Shown here: positions 35,516-44,923 of the stretch, one piece after another | Layout: every line of letters starts with the position of its first letter | How positions within the stretch are numbered: position 1 is the stretch's first letter | Position numbers and translations under genes: made by a program | Assembly (NCBI GenBank): GCA_047777345.1 | Contig: JBKEEJ010000001.1 | Location: 317,601 to 381,600 of the forward strand | DNA length: 64,000 nt | Reading direction: 5' to 3' | Source of the DNA: Anaerocolumna sp047777345 | GTDB lineage: Bacteria > Bacillota > Clostridia > Lachnospirales > Lachnospiraceae | Notes under the pieces: model-generated | Seen by the model: only the letters and a program-made list of their open reading frames with translations | Databases searched by the model: none | Told to the model about the DNA's origin: nothing

Positions 35516-36394
35516 GTGGTAAGCATAATCGAACAATTAATTAACGGATTACGCACCGGAAGTATTTATGCTTTAATCGCATTGGGATATACCATGGTTT
35601 ACGGTATTGCCAAAATGATCAACTTTGCCCATGGGGATATTATTATGGTAGGTGCTTATACGTTGTATGTGGCCACGTCAGTTTTAAAGATACCGGTTAT
35701 CCCGTCTGTTTTGTTAACTGTTGCAGTTTGTTCCATACTGGGGATTGCAATTGAGAAAGTGGCATATAAGCCTTTGAGAAAAGCTCCTGCTTTGGCCGTA
35801 TTAATTACTGCTATCGGTATGAGCTTCTTTCTGCAAAGTGCCGCTTTATTAATATTTAGTGCCAATCCCATTACATTTAAATCTATTATAAATATGAAGT
35901 CTGTTTCAATTGGCGGCGTTACCATTTCAGGTATTACTATCGTAACCCTTATTGTTACCTTTATTTGTATGGTAGCTTTGACACTTTTTATATCCAAGAC
36001 AAAATCCGGAAGTGCCATGAGGGCGGTATCGGAAGACAGGGCTGCGGCAGAATTAATGGGAATTAACGTAAACCGCACTATTTCCATGACTTTTGCCATA
36101 GGTTCTGCTTTGGCCGCGGTTGCAGGCATTATGTTTGTCTGTCAGTATCAGTCTATTAAGCCGACTTTGGGAGCTTTACCCGGAATTAAGGCCTTTGTTG
36201 CAGCCGTTTTGGGTGGAATCGGAAGTGTACCGGGAGCCATGTTAGGTGGCATACTGTTGGGTTTGATTGAAAGTATTTCAAAAGCATATATTTCTACCGA
36301 ACTTTCCGATGCTATCGTATTTAGTGTGTTAGTTCTGGTTCTCCTGGTGAAACCTTCCGGTTTATTAGGCAAGAACCAAATTGAGAAAGTGTAG
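35516..36394 (+). CDS. livH: Branched-chain amino acid ABC transporter permease LivH
   Basis: Inner permease subunit of about 292 residues with eight hydrophobic helices. Family features: N-G-L-R-T-G-S-I-Y-A-L-I-A-L-G-Y-T-M-V-Y at the N-terminus, M-I-N-F-A-H-G-D-I-I-M-V-G-A-Y, the cytoplasmic R-A-V-S-E-D-R-A-A-A-E-L-M-G-I loop that contacts the ATPases, and G-G-I-G-S-V-P-G-A-M-L-G. Start: GTG 35516 lies 7 bases after GAGGTG; TTG 35513 lies 4 bases after it and is possible. Eight bases separate it from livM. Confidence 0.95.
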   Translation: MVSIIEQLINGLRTGSIYALIALGYTMVYGIAKMINFAHGDIIMVGAYTLYVATSVLKIPVIPSVLLTVAVCSILGIAIEKVAYKPLRKAPALAVLITAIGMSFFLQSAALLIFSANPITFKSIINMKSVSIGGVTISGITIVTLIVTFICMVALTLFISKTKSGSAMRAVSEDRAAAELMGINVNRTISMTFAIGSALAAVAGIMFVCQYQSIKPTLGALPGIKAFVAAVLGGIGSVPGAMLGGILLGLIESISKAYISTELSDAIVFSVLVLVLLVKPSGLLGKNQIEKV

Positions 36395-36401
36395 GTGGAT
36401 T

Positions 36402-37400
36402 ATGAATAAAGAAGAGAATGGTAAAAGACAAAAAAATGGGTTGATAAGCAAAAAAAATATTCTAACTGTGGCAGCCATTATCGTTGTTTATTTGATCATA
36501 GTCCTTTTGGTTGAAGGTGACATCTTAAACCGGCAGGCCAAGTCTTTGCTGGTTCCAATGGGAATTAATATTATTTTGGCGGTATCGCTTAATTTAACGA
36601 CCGGTTTTCTTGGCGAATTATCTTTAGGACATGCCGGTTTTATGGCAATTGGAGCTTATACCGGATCGATTTTCACCATTTATAGCAATATGCCAAAGCC
36701 TGTGGAATTTCTCATTGCAATTTTTTTAGGCGGCATTACAGCGGCTATTTTTGGCTTTTTAATTGGTGTGCCCGTATTGAGATTAAAGGGAGATTATCTT
36801 GCTATTGTGACGTTAGGATTTGGCGAAATAATTCGTTCCATCGTTAATTTTCTCGGAATAACAGGCGGAGCTAAGGGCCTTAGTAAAATTCCCCGTTATT
36901 CGGATTACACGTGGACTTATGTAATTATGATTATTACTCTTTTAGCTATATCCAATCTGGTAAATTCCAGACACGGAAGAGCCATTAAATCCATTCGCGA
37001 CAATTATATTGCGGCTGAATCCATTGGTATTAAGGTTAGCCGGTATAAAATTATGGCTTTTGTTATCGCGGCCTTTTTTGCGGGAATAGCAGGAGTATTA
37101 TACGGGCATAACGTAGGTATCGTAAAACCTGGTGATTTTGATTATAATAAATCCATAGAGATTCTTGTAATTGTTGTCCTTGGCGGTATGGGCAGCATTA
37201 AAGGTTCTGTCATAGCGGCAATTATTTTAACCATATTACCGGAAATGCTACGTGCCGCAGATGACTTCAGAATGTTACTGTATGCAATTGTTTTAATTGC
37301 AATGATGTTGTTTAATTCCTCCAATTTGAAAATCAGGCTGGAAGAGAGAGGAAAACTTCTTAAGCTGCCTCAGTTCATTGCAAAACGCATTACAAAATAA
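36402..37400 (+). CDS. livM: Branched-chain amino acid ABC transporter permease LivM
   Basis: 332-residue second permease of the heterodimeric channel, about nine membrane helices. Conserved features: L-S-L-G-H-A-G-F-M-A-I-G-A-Y-T-G, L-R-L-K-G-D-Y-L-A-I-V-T-L-G-F-G-E and the ATPase-contact loop S-I-R-D-N-Y-I-A-A-E-S-I-G-I. Start ATG 36402 follows TAGGTGG; an ORF start at 36381 would overlap livH. A cytoplasmic tail of about 25 charged residues ends the chain 19 bases before livG. Confidence 0.95.
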   Translation: MNKEENGKRQKNGLISKKNILTVAAIIVVYLIIVLLVEGDILNRQAKSLLVPMGINIILAVSLNLTTGFLGELSLGHAGFMAIGAYTGSIFTIYSNMPKPVEFLIAIFLGGITAAIFGFLIGVPVLRLKGDYLAIVTLGFGEIIRSIVNFLGITGGAKGLSKIPRYSDYTWTYVIMIITLLAISNLVNSRHGRAIKSIRDNYIAAESIGIKVSRYKIMAFVIAAFFAGIAGVLYGHNVGIVKPGDFDYNKSIEILVIVVLGGMGSIKGSVIAAIILTILPEMLRAADDFRMLLYAIVLIAMMLFNSSNLKIRLEERGKLLKLPQFIAKRITK

Positions 37401-37419
37401 AATAGGAGGAAGGGATAGT

Positions 37420-38178
37420 ATGGCTTTATTGGAAGTAAGAAATTTAGGGATCTCCTTTGGAGGCCTAAGAGCCGTTGATGATGTAAATCTTGAAGTAGAA
37501 AAGGGACAGCTTTTCGGATTAATCGGTCCAAACGGTGCAGGTAAAACAACCATTTTTAATCTGTTAACCGGTGTTTACCGCCCTACGGACGGAACGATTA
37601 AAATTGACGGTGTGGACATAGTAGGCAAATCCCCCTCCGAAATCTGCCAGGCCGGGATTGCCAGAACATTTCAGAATATTCGTTTATTTAAAAAAATGAG
37701 TGTTCTGGATAATGTAAAAGCAGCTCTGCATAATCAATACAAATACTCCCTTATGACCAGCTTTTTTCACCTGCCGGCTTTTTTTAAGACGGAAAAGGAA
37801 ATGGATGAAAAAGCCATGGAGATTCTAAAAGTATTTGACTTAGACGGTGAGGCTTTCTATATGGCGGGAAATTTGCCTTACGGAAAGCAAAGGAAGTTGG
37901 AAATTGCAAGAGCCCTGGCAACGAATCCAAAATTATTGCTGCTAGATGAACCGGCTGCCGGTATGAATCCCAACGAAACGGCAGAATTAATGCAAACGAT
38001 CCGCCTGGTAAGGGACCGTTATCATATTACCATCCTATTAATTGAACATGATATGAAGCTTGTAACCGGCATATGCGAGAAATTATTGGTATTAAATTTT
38101 GGTATGGAGCTTGCTTCTGGCACACCAAATGAGGTGTTAAATAATCCGGAAGTTATTAAAGCATACCTTGGAGAATAG
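37420..38178 (+). CDS. livG: Branched-chain amino acid ABC transporter ATPase LivG
   Basis: 252-residue ABC ATPase. Walker A G-P-N-G-A-G-K-T (about 37-44), the LivG-type signature loop L-P-Y-G-K-Q-R-K-L-E-I-A-R-A-L in place of the canonical LSGGQ, Walker B L-L-L-L-D-E-P-A-A-G-M-N-P and switch His in L-I-E-H-D. The A-R-T-F-Q-N-I-R-L-F-K block is the Q-loop. ATG 37420 lies 8 bases after GGAGG. It pairs with LivF to power uptake. Its stop lies 78 bases before livF. Confidence 0.96.
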   Translation: MALLEVRNLGISFGGLRAVDDVNLEVEKGQLFGLIGPNGAGKTTIFNLLTGVYRPTDGTIKIDGVDIVGKSPSEICQAGIARTFQNIRLFKKMSVLDNVKAALHNQYKYSLMTSFFHLPAFFKTEKEMDEKAMEILKVFDLDGEAFYMAGNLPYGKQRKLEIARALATNPKLLLLDEPAAGMNPNETAELMQTIRLVRDRYHITILLIEHDMKLVTGICEKLLVLNFGMELASGTPNEVLNNPEVIKAYLGE

Positions 38179-38256
38179 TATTGGCTGTTAACTTTAAGCG
38201 AATATACGAATATGAGTGTGGTAATTAATTAGGGGAAAGAAATGGAGGAAATTCCC

Positions 38257-38967
38257 ATGGCAATGTTGACAATTAAAGACCTTCAGGTCTATTATGGAGT
38301 TATACAGGCAATTAAGGGAATCTCCTTTGAAGTAAACGAAGGAGAAATAATTGCCTTAATTGGAGCCAATGGTGCGGGTAAAACAACAACGCTTCATACG
38401 ATTACCGGACTGGTGTCTGCCAAGTCAGGAAGCATAGAGTTTGAGGGACATGATTTAACAAAGATTCCGGCTCACAAAATTGTCTCTTTGGGTATTGCTC
38501 ATGTTCCGGAAGGCAGAAGAATTTTTGCTGAACTGACCGTTTTGGAAAACCTGAAAATGGGAGCCTATACGAGAAGTGACAAAAATGAAATTGAAGAAAC
38601 CATTAAAAAAGTATACGCCCGTTTCCCCCGTCTGGAAGAAAGAAAGAATCAGATAGCCGGAACCTTAAGTGGTGGAGAGCAGCAGATGCTTGCTATTGGT
38701 CGTGCATTAATGTCACATCCCAGAATTATTTTAATGGATGAACCTTCCATGGGCTTATCACCAATTTTTGTTTCGGAAATATTTGACATTATAAAAGAAA
38801 TCAACAACAGCGGAACTACCGTACTGCTGGTGGAACAGAATGCAAAAAAAGCATTATCCATTGCAAATCGCGCATATGTTTTAGAAACCGGAAAAATTGT
38901 TTTGGAAGGTGATGCAAAAGAACTGATGAATAATGATTCCGTGAAAAAAGCTTACCTGGGTGAATAA
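38257..38967 (+). CDS. livF: Branched-chain amino acid ABC transporter ATPase LivF
   Basis: 236-residue ABC ATPase, partner of LivG. Walker A G-A-N-G-A-G-K-T, signature L-S-G-G-E-Q-Q-M-L-A-I-G-R-A-L, Walker B I-I-L-M-D-E-P-S-M-G-L-S-P, switch L-V-E-Q-N, all LivF-typical. Start ATG 38257 lies 7 bases from GGAGG (38245-38249); the ATG at 38242 would put that site inside the gene. It is the last transport gene of the operon; the next gene starts 28 bases on. Confidence 0.96.
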   Translation: MAMLTIKDLQVYYGVIQAIKGISFEVNEGEIIALIGANGAGKTTTLHTITGLVSAKSGSIEFEGHDLTKIPAHKIVSLGIAHVPEGRRIFAELTVLENLKMGAYTRSDKNEIEETIKKVYARFPRLEERKNQIAGTLSGGEQQMLAIGRALMSHPRIILMDEPSMGLSPIFVSEIFDIIKEINNSGTTVLLVEQNAKKALSIANRAYVLETGKIVLEGDAKELMNNDSVKKAYLGE

Positions 38968-38995
38968 TCATCCGGAGGTAAAGAAGGAGGTTACT

Positions 38996-39628
38996 ATGGA
39001 TCATTATGTAATTACCATCGCAAGAGGTTATGGCAGCGGCGGCAGGACTATGGGCAAAATGCTGGCTAAGGAATTGGGAATACATTATTATGACAGGGAA
39101 CTGTTGCGATTGGCTTCTGATGAAAGCGGTATAAACGAAGAATTGTTTGCAAAAGCAGATGAACAGTTAAAGAAAAGCCTTTTATTCCGTATTGCAAGAA
39201 AAGAATACAAAGGGGAACTGATTCCGCCGGATCGGGAAGATTTTGTATCCAATGACAATTTGTTTAATTATCAGGCCAAGGTGATCAAACAGCTTGCCAT
39301 GCAGGAATCCTGCGTTATAGTTGGCAGATGTGCCGACTATATTTTAAGAGATATGGACAATGTGGTTAAAATATTTGTCCATGCGTCTTTAAAAGACTGT
39401 GTGGAAAGACTTAAGAGTATGTCAAGCCTACCGGAGAAAGAACTGGAGAAAAAAATAATAACAACGGATAAACGCAGGGCAGCCTATTATAAGTATTATA
39501 CCGGACAGGACTGGAAAAATGCCCAGAACTATGACCTGTGTTTTAACAGTGCCCAGTTAGGCTTTGAAAAATGTGTTGAAATCGTTAAAAACTACCTGCA
39601 AATTCGTTTCGGAATAGAATCCATTTAG
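38996..39628 (+). CDS. Cytidylate kinase-like family protein
   Basis: 210-residue P-loop kinase of the cytidylate kinase-like family (PF13189), distinct from Cmk. The N-terminal nucleotide loop reads A-R-G-Y-G-S-G-G-R-T-M-G (about residues 8-19), followed by Y-Y-D-R-E-L-L-R-L-A and V-I-V-G-R-C-A-D-Y-I-L. R-R-A-A-Y-Y-K-Y-Y-T-G fits the lid helix. True substrate is unknown. ATG 38996 follows AAGGAGG; it lies 28 bases behind livF and so is probably read through with the liv operon, ending at a strong terminator. Confidence 0.88.
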   Translation: MDHYVITIARGYGSGGRTMGKMLAKELGIHYYDRELLRLASDESGINEELFAKADEQLKKSLLFRIARKEYKGELIPPDREDFVSNDNLFNYQAKVIKQLAMQESCVIVGRCADYILRDMDNVVKIFVHASLKDCVERLKSMSSLPEKELEKKIITTDKRRAAYYKYYTGQDWKNAQNYDLCFNSAQLGFEKCVEIVKNYLQIRFGIESI

Positions 39629-39675
39629 TTTTATAATATAAAATGGTTTGTTATGCTTACCGCCTTTGATACGTA

Positions 39676-39750
39676 GGTTGTGACAAAATAAAGCTTTAGA
39701 TATGTTTTACCATCATAACTACAGGCTTTGTTTTGCCACAACCCTTTTTT
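39676..39750 (+). terminator. Rho-independent terminator of the liv operon
   Basis: GGTTGTGACAAAATAAAGC pairs with GCTTTGTTTTGCCACAACC through one or two bulges, followed by T6. Arm resembles the TGTTGCAAAA family. Confidence 0.88.
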
Positions 39751-39796
39751 AGTTTCTCTGCGAATTTCTTTCTTGATTTTAAATGGAGCCGGAATC

Positions 39797-39826
39797 TTGC
39801 AATTTAATGCGTTACTGTGTTATACT
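39797..39826 (+). promoter_or_regulatory. Promoter of the aminotransferase pair
   Basis: TTGCAA (39797-39802), 18-base spacer, TATACT (39821-39826), 48 bases before ATG 39874. Confidence 0.6.
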
Positions 39827-39873
39827 GTACAAAATTAAAGTCATCAAGAATTCATAGAAAAGAAGGTGCCGTT

Positions 39874-41064
39874 ATGATATCAGAAAAAATGCTGGAACTG
39901 GTAAAGGGGAGTTCCGCAATAAGGGCTATGTTTGAGGAGGGGAAAAGGCTTGCAGCCATATATGGCCCGGAAAATGTTTATGACTTTAGCCTGGGGAATC
40001 CCAGCGTAGAGCCCCCCAAAGCGGTGAAAGAAGCGTTAATCGACATAATTCATGAAGAAAATCCCAATGAGCTTCACGGTTACATGAGCAATTCCGGTTT
40101 TGAAGATGTCCGCAAGGCAATCGCAGAATCCATTAACAAAAAATATGATACTGCTTTTAATGAGAATAATATTATTATGACAGTGGGGGCTGCCGGTGGT
40201 TTAAATGTAATATTAAAAACATTATTAAATCCCGGGGATGAAGTAATTGTTTTTGCACCTTTTTTTGGAGAATACCGTAATTATGTAAGTAACTTTGAAG
40301 GAAAACTGGTTATTGTAAGTCCCGATACCGCTACCTTTTTGCCCAACCTGGCTGAATTTGAAGAAAAAATAACCGGTAAAACCAAAGCGGTTATAATAAA
40401 CACGCCAAATAATCCTACCGGAGTAATCTATTCCGAAGAAACCATTCGGTCTATAGCTGAAATTTTAACCAGAAAGCAAAAAGAATATGGTACTTCCATT
40501 TATCTGATTTCGGATGAGCCATACAGGGAACTGGTATATGACGGGGCGGAAGTACCTTATCTTACCAAATATTATAAGAATACCATCGTAGGGTATTCTT
40601 ACAGCAAATCCCTATCTGTTCCCGGTGAGAGAATCGGATACCTGGTAATTCCTGACGAAACAGATGATTTTGCGGATATTGTCATGGGGGCAAATGTGGC
40701 CAATCGAATACTAGGCTTTGTCAATGCGCCTTCCCTGATACAGAAAGTTGTGGCAAAATGTCTGGATGTTCAGGTAGATGTGGCCCAATATGACCGTAAC
40801 CGCAAGTTGCTTTATAACAGTTTAACCGAATTGGGATATACCTGCGTAAAACCACAGGGGGCTTTTTATTTGTTTGTAAAATCCTTAGAAGAAGATGATG
40901 TGGCTTTTTGCGCGGCGGCCAAAAAGTATAACATACTTATTGTCCCCGGTTCCTCCTTTGGCTGTCCGGGGTTTGTAAGAATTGCCTACTGTGTAAAATA
41001 TGAAACCATTGAAAATTCCCTGGCAGGGTTTAAAAAGCTGGCAGAGGACTATAAGAACAGATAA
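39874..41064 (+). CDS. PLP-dependent class I/II aminotransferase
   Basis: 396-residue fold type I enzyme. The PLP lysine is Lys245 in Y-S-Y-S-K-S-L-S-V-P-G-E-R-I-G-Y; other markers are N-T-P-N-N-P-T-G-V and S-D-E-P-Y-R-E-L-V-Y, and Arg near the end in F-V-R-I-A-Y-C binds the substrate carboxylate. It resembles aspartate/aromatic aminotransferases of clostridia; the amino donor cannot be fixed. Start: ATG 39874 after GAAGGTG; an earlier in-frame ATG at 39817 lies over the promoter. It is 32 bases before hisC and presumably co-transcribed. Confidence 0.92.
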   Translation: MISEKMLELVKGSSAIRAMFEEGKRLAAIYGPENVYDFSLGNPSVEPPKAVKEALIDIIHEENPNELHGYMSNSGFEDVRKAIAESINKKYDTAFNENNIIMTVGAAGGLNVILKTLLNPGDEVIVFAPFFGEYRNYVSNFEGKLVIVSPDTATFLPNLAEFEEKITGKTKAVIINTPNNPTGVIYSEETIRSIAEILTRKQKEYGTSIYLISDEPYRELVYDGAEVPYLTKYYKNTIVGYSYSKSLSVPGERIGYLVIPDETDDFADIVMGANVANRILGFVNAPSLIQKVVAKCLDVQVDVAQYDRNRKLLYNSLTELGYTCVKPQGAFYLFVKSLEEDDVAFCAAAKKYNILIVPGSSFGCPGFVRIAYCVKYETIENSLAGFKKLAEDYKNR

Positions 41065-41096
41065 AGGAAAAACGAAAAAGAAAAGTGAGGATTACA

Positions 41097-42152
41097 ATGA
41101 AGGCATGGGAAAATAATATCAGGAGAGTCACTCCTTATGTACCTGGAGAACAGCCGGACATACCCGGTATGATTAAACTAAATACCAATGAAAACCCCTA
41201 TCCCCCGTCTCCGGCGGTTTTAAAAGCCATGCGCAAGTTGCAGATAGAAAAATTAAGACTATATCCGGATGCGGCTGCCAAAGCCCTGGTAAAAGCTTTG
41301 GCCGATTACTACGATCTTGAGGAAAATCAGGTGTTTGTAGGTGTGGGATCGGATGACGTTCTGGCGATGGCCTTTATGACTTTTTTTAATTCGGATAAGC
41401 CAATTTTGTTTCCGGATATTACGTATTCTTTTTATGATGTTTGGGCAGAATTATTTCATATACCTTACAAATGTCCTGCCCTGGATGACAATTTCCGGAT
41501 CCGGAAAGAAGATTATTATCAGGAAAATGGGGGGATTGTAATCGCCAATCCCAACGCACCTACTTCCATCGGGGAAGATATTACATTTGTTCGTGACATT
41601 CTGGAACACAACCGGGATAGTGTGGTAATTGTGGATGAGGCTTATGTTGATTTCGGCGGAGTAAGTGCACTTAAACTGACGAAAGAGTTTGATAACCTCT
41701 TAGTGGTACAGACATTTTCCAAATCCCGTTCCATGGCCGGAATGAGAATAGGGTATGCTATGGGTAATCCTTTGCTGATTAAAGCGCTAAATGATGTGAA
41801 ATATTCCTATAATTCCTATACAATGAATGTAACCTCCATTTACTATGGCCTGGAAGCAGTAAAAGATGTGGCATATTATAAGGAATGCATTGGCAAAATT
41901 ATAAGAACCAGAGAATGGGTAAAAAAAGAATTAAAAAAACTGGGATTTACTTTTCCCGATTCCCAAACCAACTTTATTTTTGCGAAACACCGTACTGTAC
42001 CTGCTAAAAAAATTTTTACCGATTTAAAGAAGGAAAACATTTTTGTCAGATATTTTAACAAACCAAGGATTGATAATTATCTGCGCATCACCATTGGTAC
42101 CGATGAACAAATGGAAAAGGTATTGGAAGTTTTGCGAAGAATTGTGAATTAG
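41097..42152 (+). CDS. hisC: Histidinol-phosphate aminotransferase
   Basis: 351-residue PLP enzyme that converts imidazole-acetol phosphate to histidinol phosphate, and in some bacteria also acts on aromatic 2-oxo acids. Motifs: I-K-L-N-T-N-E-N-P-Y-P-P-S-P near the start, G-V-G-S-D-D-V-L, N-P-N-A-P-T, V-D-E-A-Y-V-D-F-G and Lys209 in T-F-S-K-S-R-S-M-A-G-M-R-I-G. Start ATG 41097; the GTG at 41085 is part of its ribosome site (AGTGAGG). No other his gene is nearby, so a role beyond histidine synthesis, shared with the aminotransferase before it, is possible. Confidence 0.92.
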   Translation: MKAWENNIRRVTPYVPGEQPDIPGMIKLNTNENPYPPSPAVLKAMRKLQIEKLRLYPDAAAKALVKALADYYDLEENQVFVGVGSDDVLAMAFMTFFNSDKPILFPDITYSFYDVWAELFHIPYKCPALDDNFRIRKEDYYQENGGIVIANPNAPTSIGEDITFVRDILEHNRDSVVIVDEAYVDFGGVSALKLTKEFDNLLVVQTFSKSRSMAGMRIGYAMGNPLLIKALNDVKYSYNSYTMNVTSIYYGLEAVKDVAYYKECIGKIIRTREWVKKELKKLGFTFPDSQTNFIFAKHRTVPAKKIFTDLKKENIFVRYFNKPRIDNYLRITIGTDEQMEKVLEVLRRIVN

Positions 42153-42245
42153 TATGAATGATGGCAGCCGTGATTCCTGCAGGTATTTTCTGTTGTCCAA
42201 ATATTAGCAGGCCTTTTTCGGAAAATGAATCCCGGAAAGGTTATT

Positions 42246-42274
42246 TTGACTAATAAAAGCAATTGTGGTATTAT
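42246..42274 (+). promoter_or_regulatory. Promoter of glnS
   Basis: TTGACT (42246-42251), 17-base spacer, TATTAT (42269-42274), about 40 bases before the glnS ATG. No T-box leader is seen. Confidence 0.7.
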
Positions 42275-42312
42275 AGTGTGTATTATAAGATACTGCTTAA
42301 GGAGGAAATGCC

Positions 42313-44034
42313 ATGGATACAGTGGATACTGGACTTGGTAAGAATGAATTGCATAACGATTCTGAAAAACAAGTAGAAAAAGAATCAGGTTCTAAAAATT
42401 TTATAGAGCAAATTATTGAAAAAGATCTTGAAGAAGGCAGATGTGTGACAGTAAAGACCAGATTTCCGCCGGAACCCAATGGTTATCTTCATATTGGACA
42501 TGCGAAATCCATATTGTTAAACTATGGCCTTGCGAAAAAATACGGTGGTCAGTTTAATTTAAGATTTGATGATACCAATCCCACCAAAGAAAAGGCAGAA
42601 TTTGTGAAGTCCATTATTGAAGATGTTAAGTGGTTAGGTGCTGATTATGAAGACAGGCTGTACTTTGCATCTGATTATTTTGACCAGATGTATGAAGCGG
42701 CAGTAAAGCTGATTAAAAAGGGGAAAGCTTACGTATGTGACCTTACGCCGGAAGAAATACGGGAATATCGGGGAACTTTAACAACACCCGGTAAAAACAG
42801 CCCTTACAGAGATAGATCTGTGGAAGAAAACTTAAGATTGTTTGAAGGTATGAAAAACGGTGAATACCCGGATGGTTCCAAAGTACTAAGAGCCAAGATA
42901 GATATGGCTTCTCCCAATATTAATATGAGAGATCCTATCCTTTATCGAATTGCCAGAATGACTCATCATAATACCGGTGACAAATGGTGCATATATCCTA
43001 TGTACGATTTTGCACATCCGATCGAAGATGCTATTGAGGGGATAACGCATTCAATCTGTACATTGGAATTTGAAGACCATAGACCATTATATGACTGGGT
43101 GGTAAGGGAATTGGAATATCCGAATCCTCCAAAGCAGATAGAATTTGCAAAATTATATCTGACCAATGTGATTACAGGAAAAAGATATATAAAGAGGCTG
43201 GTTGAAGAAGGTATTGTAGACGGCTGGGATGATCCGAGACTGGTTTCCATCAGCGCTCTGCGAAGAAGAGGGTTTACACCGGAGTCTATCAAAATGTTTA
43301 TGGAACTGTGTGGCGTATCAAAAAGCCAGAGTTCGGTAGATTATTCCATGCTGGAATATTGTATCCGGGAAGATTTAAAGTTAAAAAGGCCCCGTGTTAT
43401 GGCCGTCCTGGATCCGATTAAGCTGATTATAGACAATTATCCGGAAGGACAGGTGGAATATCTTGAGGTGCCCAACAATCAGGAAAATGAAGAATTAGGA
43501 ATAAGAAAAGTTCCTTTCGGCCGTGAGCTTTATATTGACAGGCAGGATTTTATGATAGAACCTCCCAAAAAATATTATCGTCTTTATCCTGGTAACGAAG
43601 TACGTCTGATGAATGCATATTTTGTAACATGTACAGATTATGTAACGGATGAGGCTGGTAACGTAACAGAAGTACACTGTACTTACGATCCGGAAACAAA
43701 AAGCGGAAGTGGTTTTACCGGACGTAAAGTAAAAGGAACGATCCACTGGGTTTATGCTCCCACAGCGGAAAAAGTTGAAGTCAGGTTATATGAAAATATT
43801 GTGGACGAAGAAAAGGGAGCTTACAACGAAGACGGAAGCATTAACCTGAACCCCAATTCACTAACCGTATTAAAAGAGTGCTATGTTGAGCCAAGCGTAA
43901 AAGGCTCCAAGCCCTATGACAGTTTTCAATTTTTAAGGCACGGTTATTTTTGTGTGGATTGCAAGGATTCTACAGCAGACCATCTGGTATTTAATCGTAT
44001 TGTATCACTGAAGAGTTCATATAAACCCGTATAA
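42313..44034 (+). CDS. glnS: Glutaminyl-tRNA synthetase
   Basis: Class I synthetase charging tRNA-Gln directly, 573 residues (family about 550). The catalytic HIGH motif is at residues 60-63 in G-Y-L-H-I-G-H-A-K. F-R-F/L-R-F-D-D-T-N-P matches the Gln/Glu family, and V-D-G-W-D-D-P-R is the usual segment after the second signature. That second signature (KMSKS equivalent, V-M/T-S-K-R in most) reads I-T-G-K-R at 287-291, with Gly replacing Ser. The C-terminal half is the two-barrel anticodon-binding domain. GAGGAAATGCC precedes ATG with AAGGAGG 7 bases away. A first 30 residues of Asn/Glu/Lys-rich sequence is extra. Confidence 0.97.
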   Translation: MDTVDTGLGKNELHNDSEKQVEKESGSKNFIEQIIEKDLEEGRCVTVKTRFPPEPNGYLHIGHAKSILLNYGLAKKYGGQFNLRFDDTNPTKEKAEFVKSIIEDVKWLGADYEDRLYFASDYFDQMYEAAVKLIKKGKAYVCDLTPEEIREYRGTLTTPGKNSPYRDRSVEENLRLFEGMKNGEYPDGSKVLRAKIDMASPNINMRDPILYRIARMTHHNTGDKWCIYPMYDFAHPIEDAIEGITHSICTLEFEDHRPLYDWVVRELEYPNPPKQIEFAKLYLTNVITGKRYIKRLVEEGIVDGWDDPRLVSISALRRRGFTPESIKMFMELCGVSKSQSSVDYSMLEYCIREDLKLKRPRVMAVLDPIKLIIDNYPEGQVEYLEVPNNQENEELGIRKVPFGRELYIDRQDFMIEPPKKYYRLYPGNEVRLMNAYFVTCTDYVTDEAGNVTEVHCTYDPETKSGSGFTGRKVKGTIHWVYAPTAEKVEVRLYENIVDEEKGAYNEDGSINLNPNSLTVLKECYVEPSVKGSKPYDSFQFLRHGYFCVDCKDSTADHLVFNRIVSLKSSYKPV

Positions 44035-44047
44035 AGGAGGATAAAGT

Positions 44048-44896
44048 ATGTCTAATTTATTTTCAGGGCTGGAAGCGTTCGGGCTTGGGAATATGAAAAA
44101 TCTGGAAGTATATGGATCCGAAGAAAAAAGCGGCAAAAGGCCTGGGACCGAGGGGGAAGAAAAGGCAAAAGTTGCGGAATCAGACCTGATATTTGACAAA
44201 ACCTATACCTGCCCTGTATGTGATAAGGAATTTAAGTCCAAAATGGTGAAAACAGGAAAAGTAAAGCTAATATCTGCTGATACGGATTTACGGCCAAAGT
44301 ATCAGCTGGTTGATTCACTGAAATATGATGCAATTGTCTGCCCTCACTGCGGATATGCCGCCTTGAACCGTTTCTTTAATTATATTACTTCCGCACAGGC
44401 GAAACTGATTAAGGAACAGATTTCTTCCTCTTTTAAGGGAATAAAGACGGAAGGGGACATATTAACTTATGATGATGCTATTGTACGGCATAAACTGGCT
44501 TTGCTAAACACAATAGTAAAGAAAAGCAAGCTAAGTGAACGTGCTTATACCTGTTTAAAAACCGCATGGATGTTTCGCGGCAAGGCAGAGCAGCTTATGG
44601 CAGAAAATCCGGACGAAAAAACCAAGGAAGAAATTAAGAAACTGCAAAAGGAAGAACTGGAATTTATCTCCAACGCTTATGAAGGCTTTGTGGAAGCTTT
44701 TTCCAAAGAAATGTTTCCTATGTGCGGCATGGATGAAAACACCATGACATATCTGGTGGCTGAACTGGCCAGAAGAATCGGAAAATACGATGAGGCCATT
44801 AGATGGATATCAAAAGTCCTTATTTCCAGAGATGCCAATGAGAGAATTAAATCAAAAGCAAGGGAGTTAAAAGAACTGATAAGACAGAATTCTTAA
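44048..44896 (+). CDS. DUF2225 family zinc-binding protein
   Basis: 282 residues matching DUF2225: after a 50-residue Lys/Glu-rich N-terminus come C-P-V-C-D-K-E-F and, 40 residues on, C-P-H-C-G-Y-A-A, a split zinc-binding module, with D-T-D-L-R-P-K-Y between. The rest is helical with A-R-R-I-G-K-Y-D-E-A-I-R-W, a tetratricopeptide-like stretch. Function unknown. It starts 13 bases after glnS with AAGGAGG and would share its transcript. Confidence 0.88.
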   Translation: MSNLFSGLEAFGLGNMKNLEVYGSEEKSGKRPGTEGEEKAKVAESDLIFDKTYTCPVCDKEFKSKMVKTGKVKLISADTDLRPKYQLVDSLKYDAIVCPHCGYAALNRFFNYITSAQAKLIKEQISSSFKGIKTEGDILTYDDAIVRHKLALLNTIVKKSKLSERAYTCLKTAWMFRGKAEQLMAENPDEKTKEEIKKLQKEELEFISNAYEGFVEAFSKEMFPMCGMDENTMTYLVAELARRIGKYDEAIRWISKVLISRDANERIKSKARELKELIRQNS

Positions 44897-44923
44897 GCTT
44901 TTATACAAGTTATTTAAAATGCT

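Noticed and set aside
42153..42312. T-box leader before glnS (also checked before lysS and hisC)
   Set aside because: No GGGTGG-type T-box sequence or antiterminator pair is present; promoters lie too near the starts.
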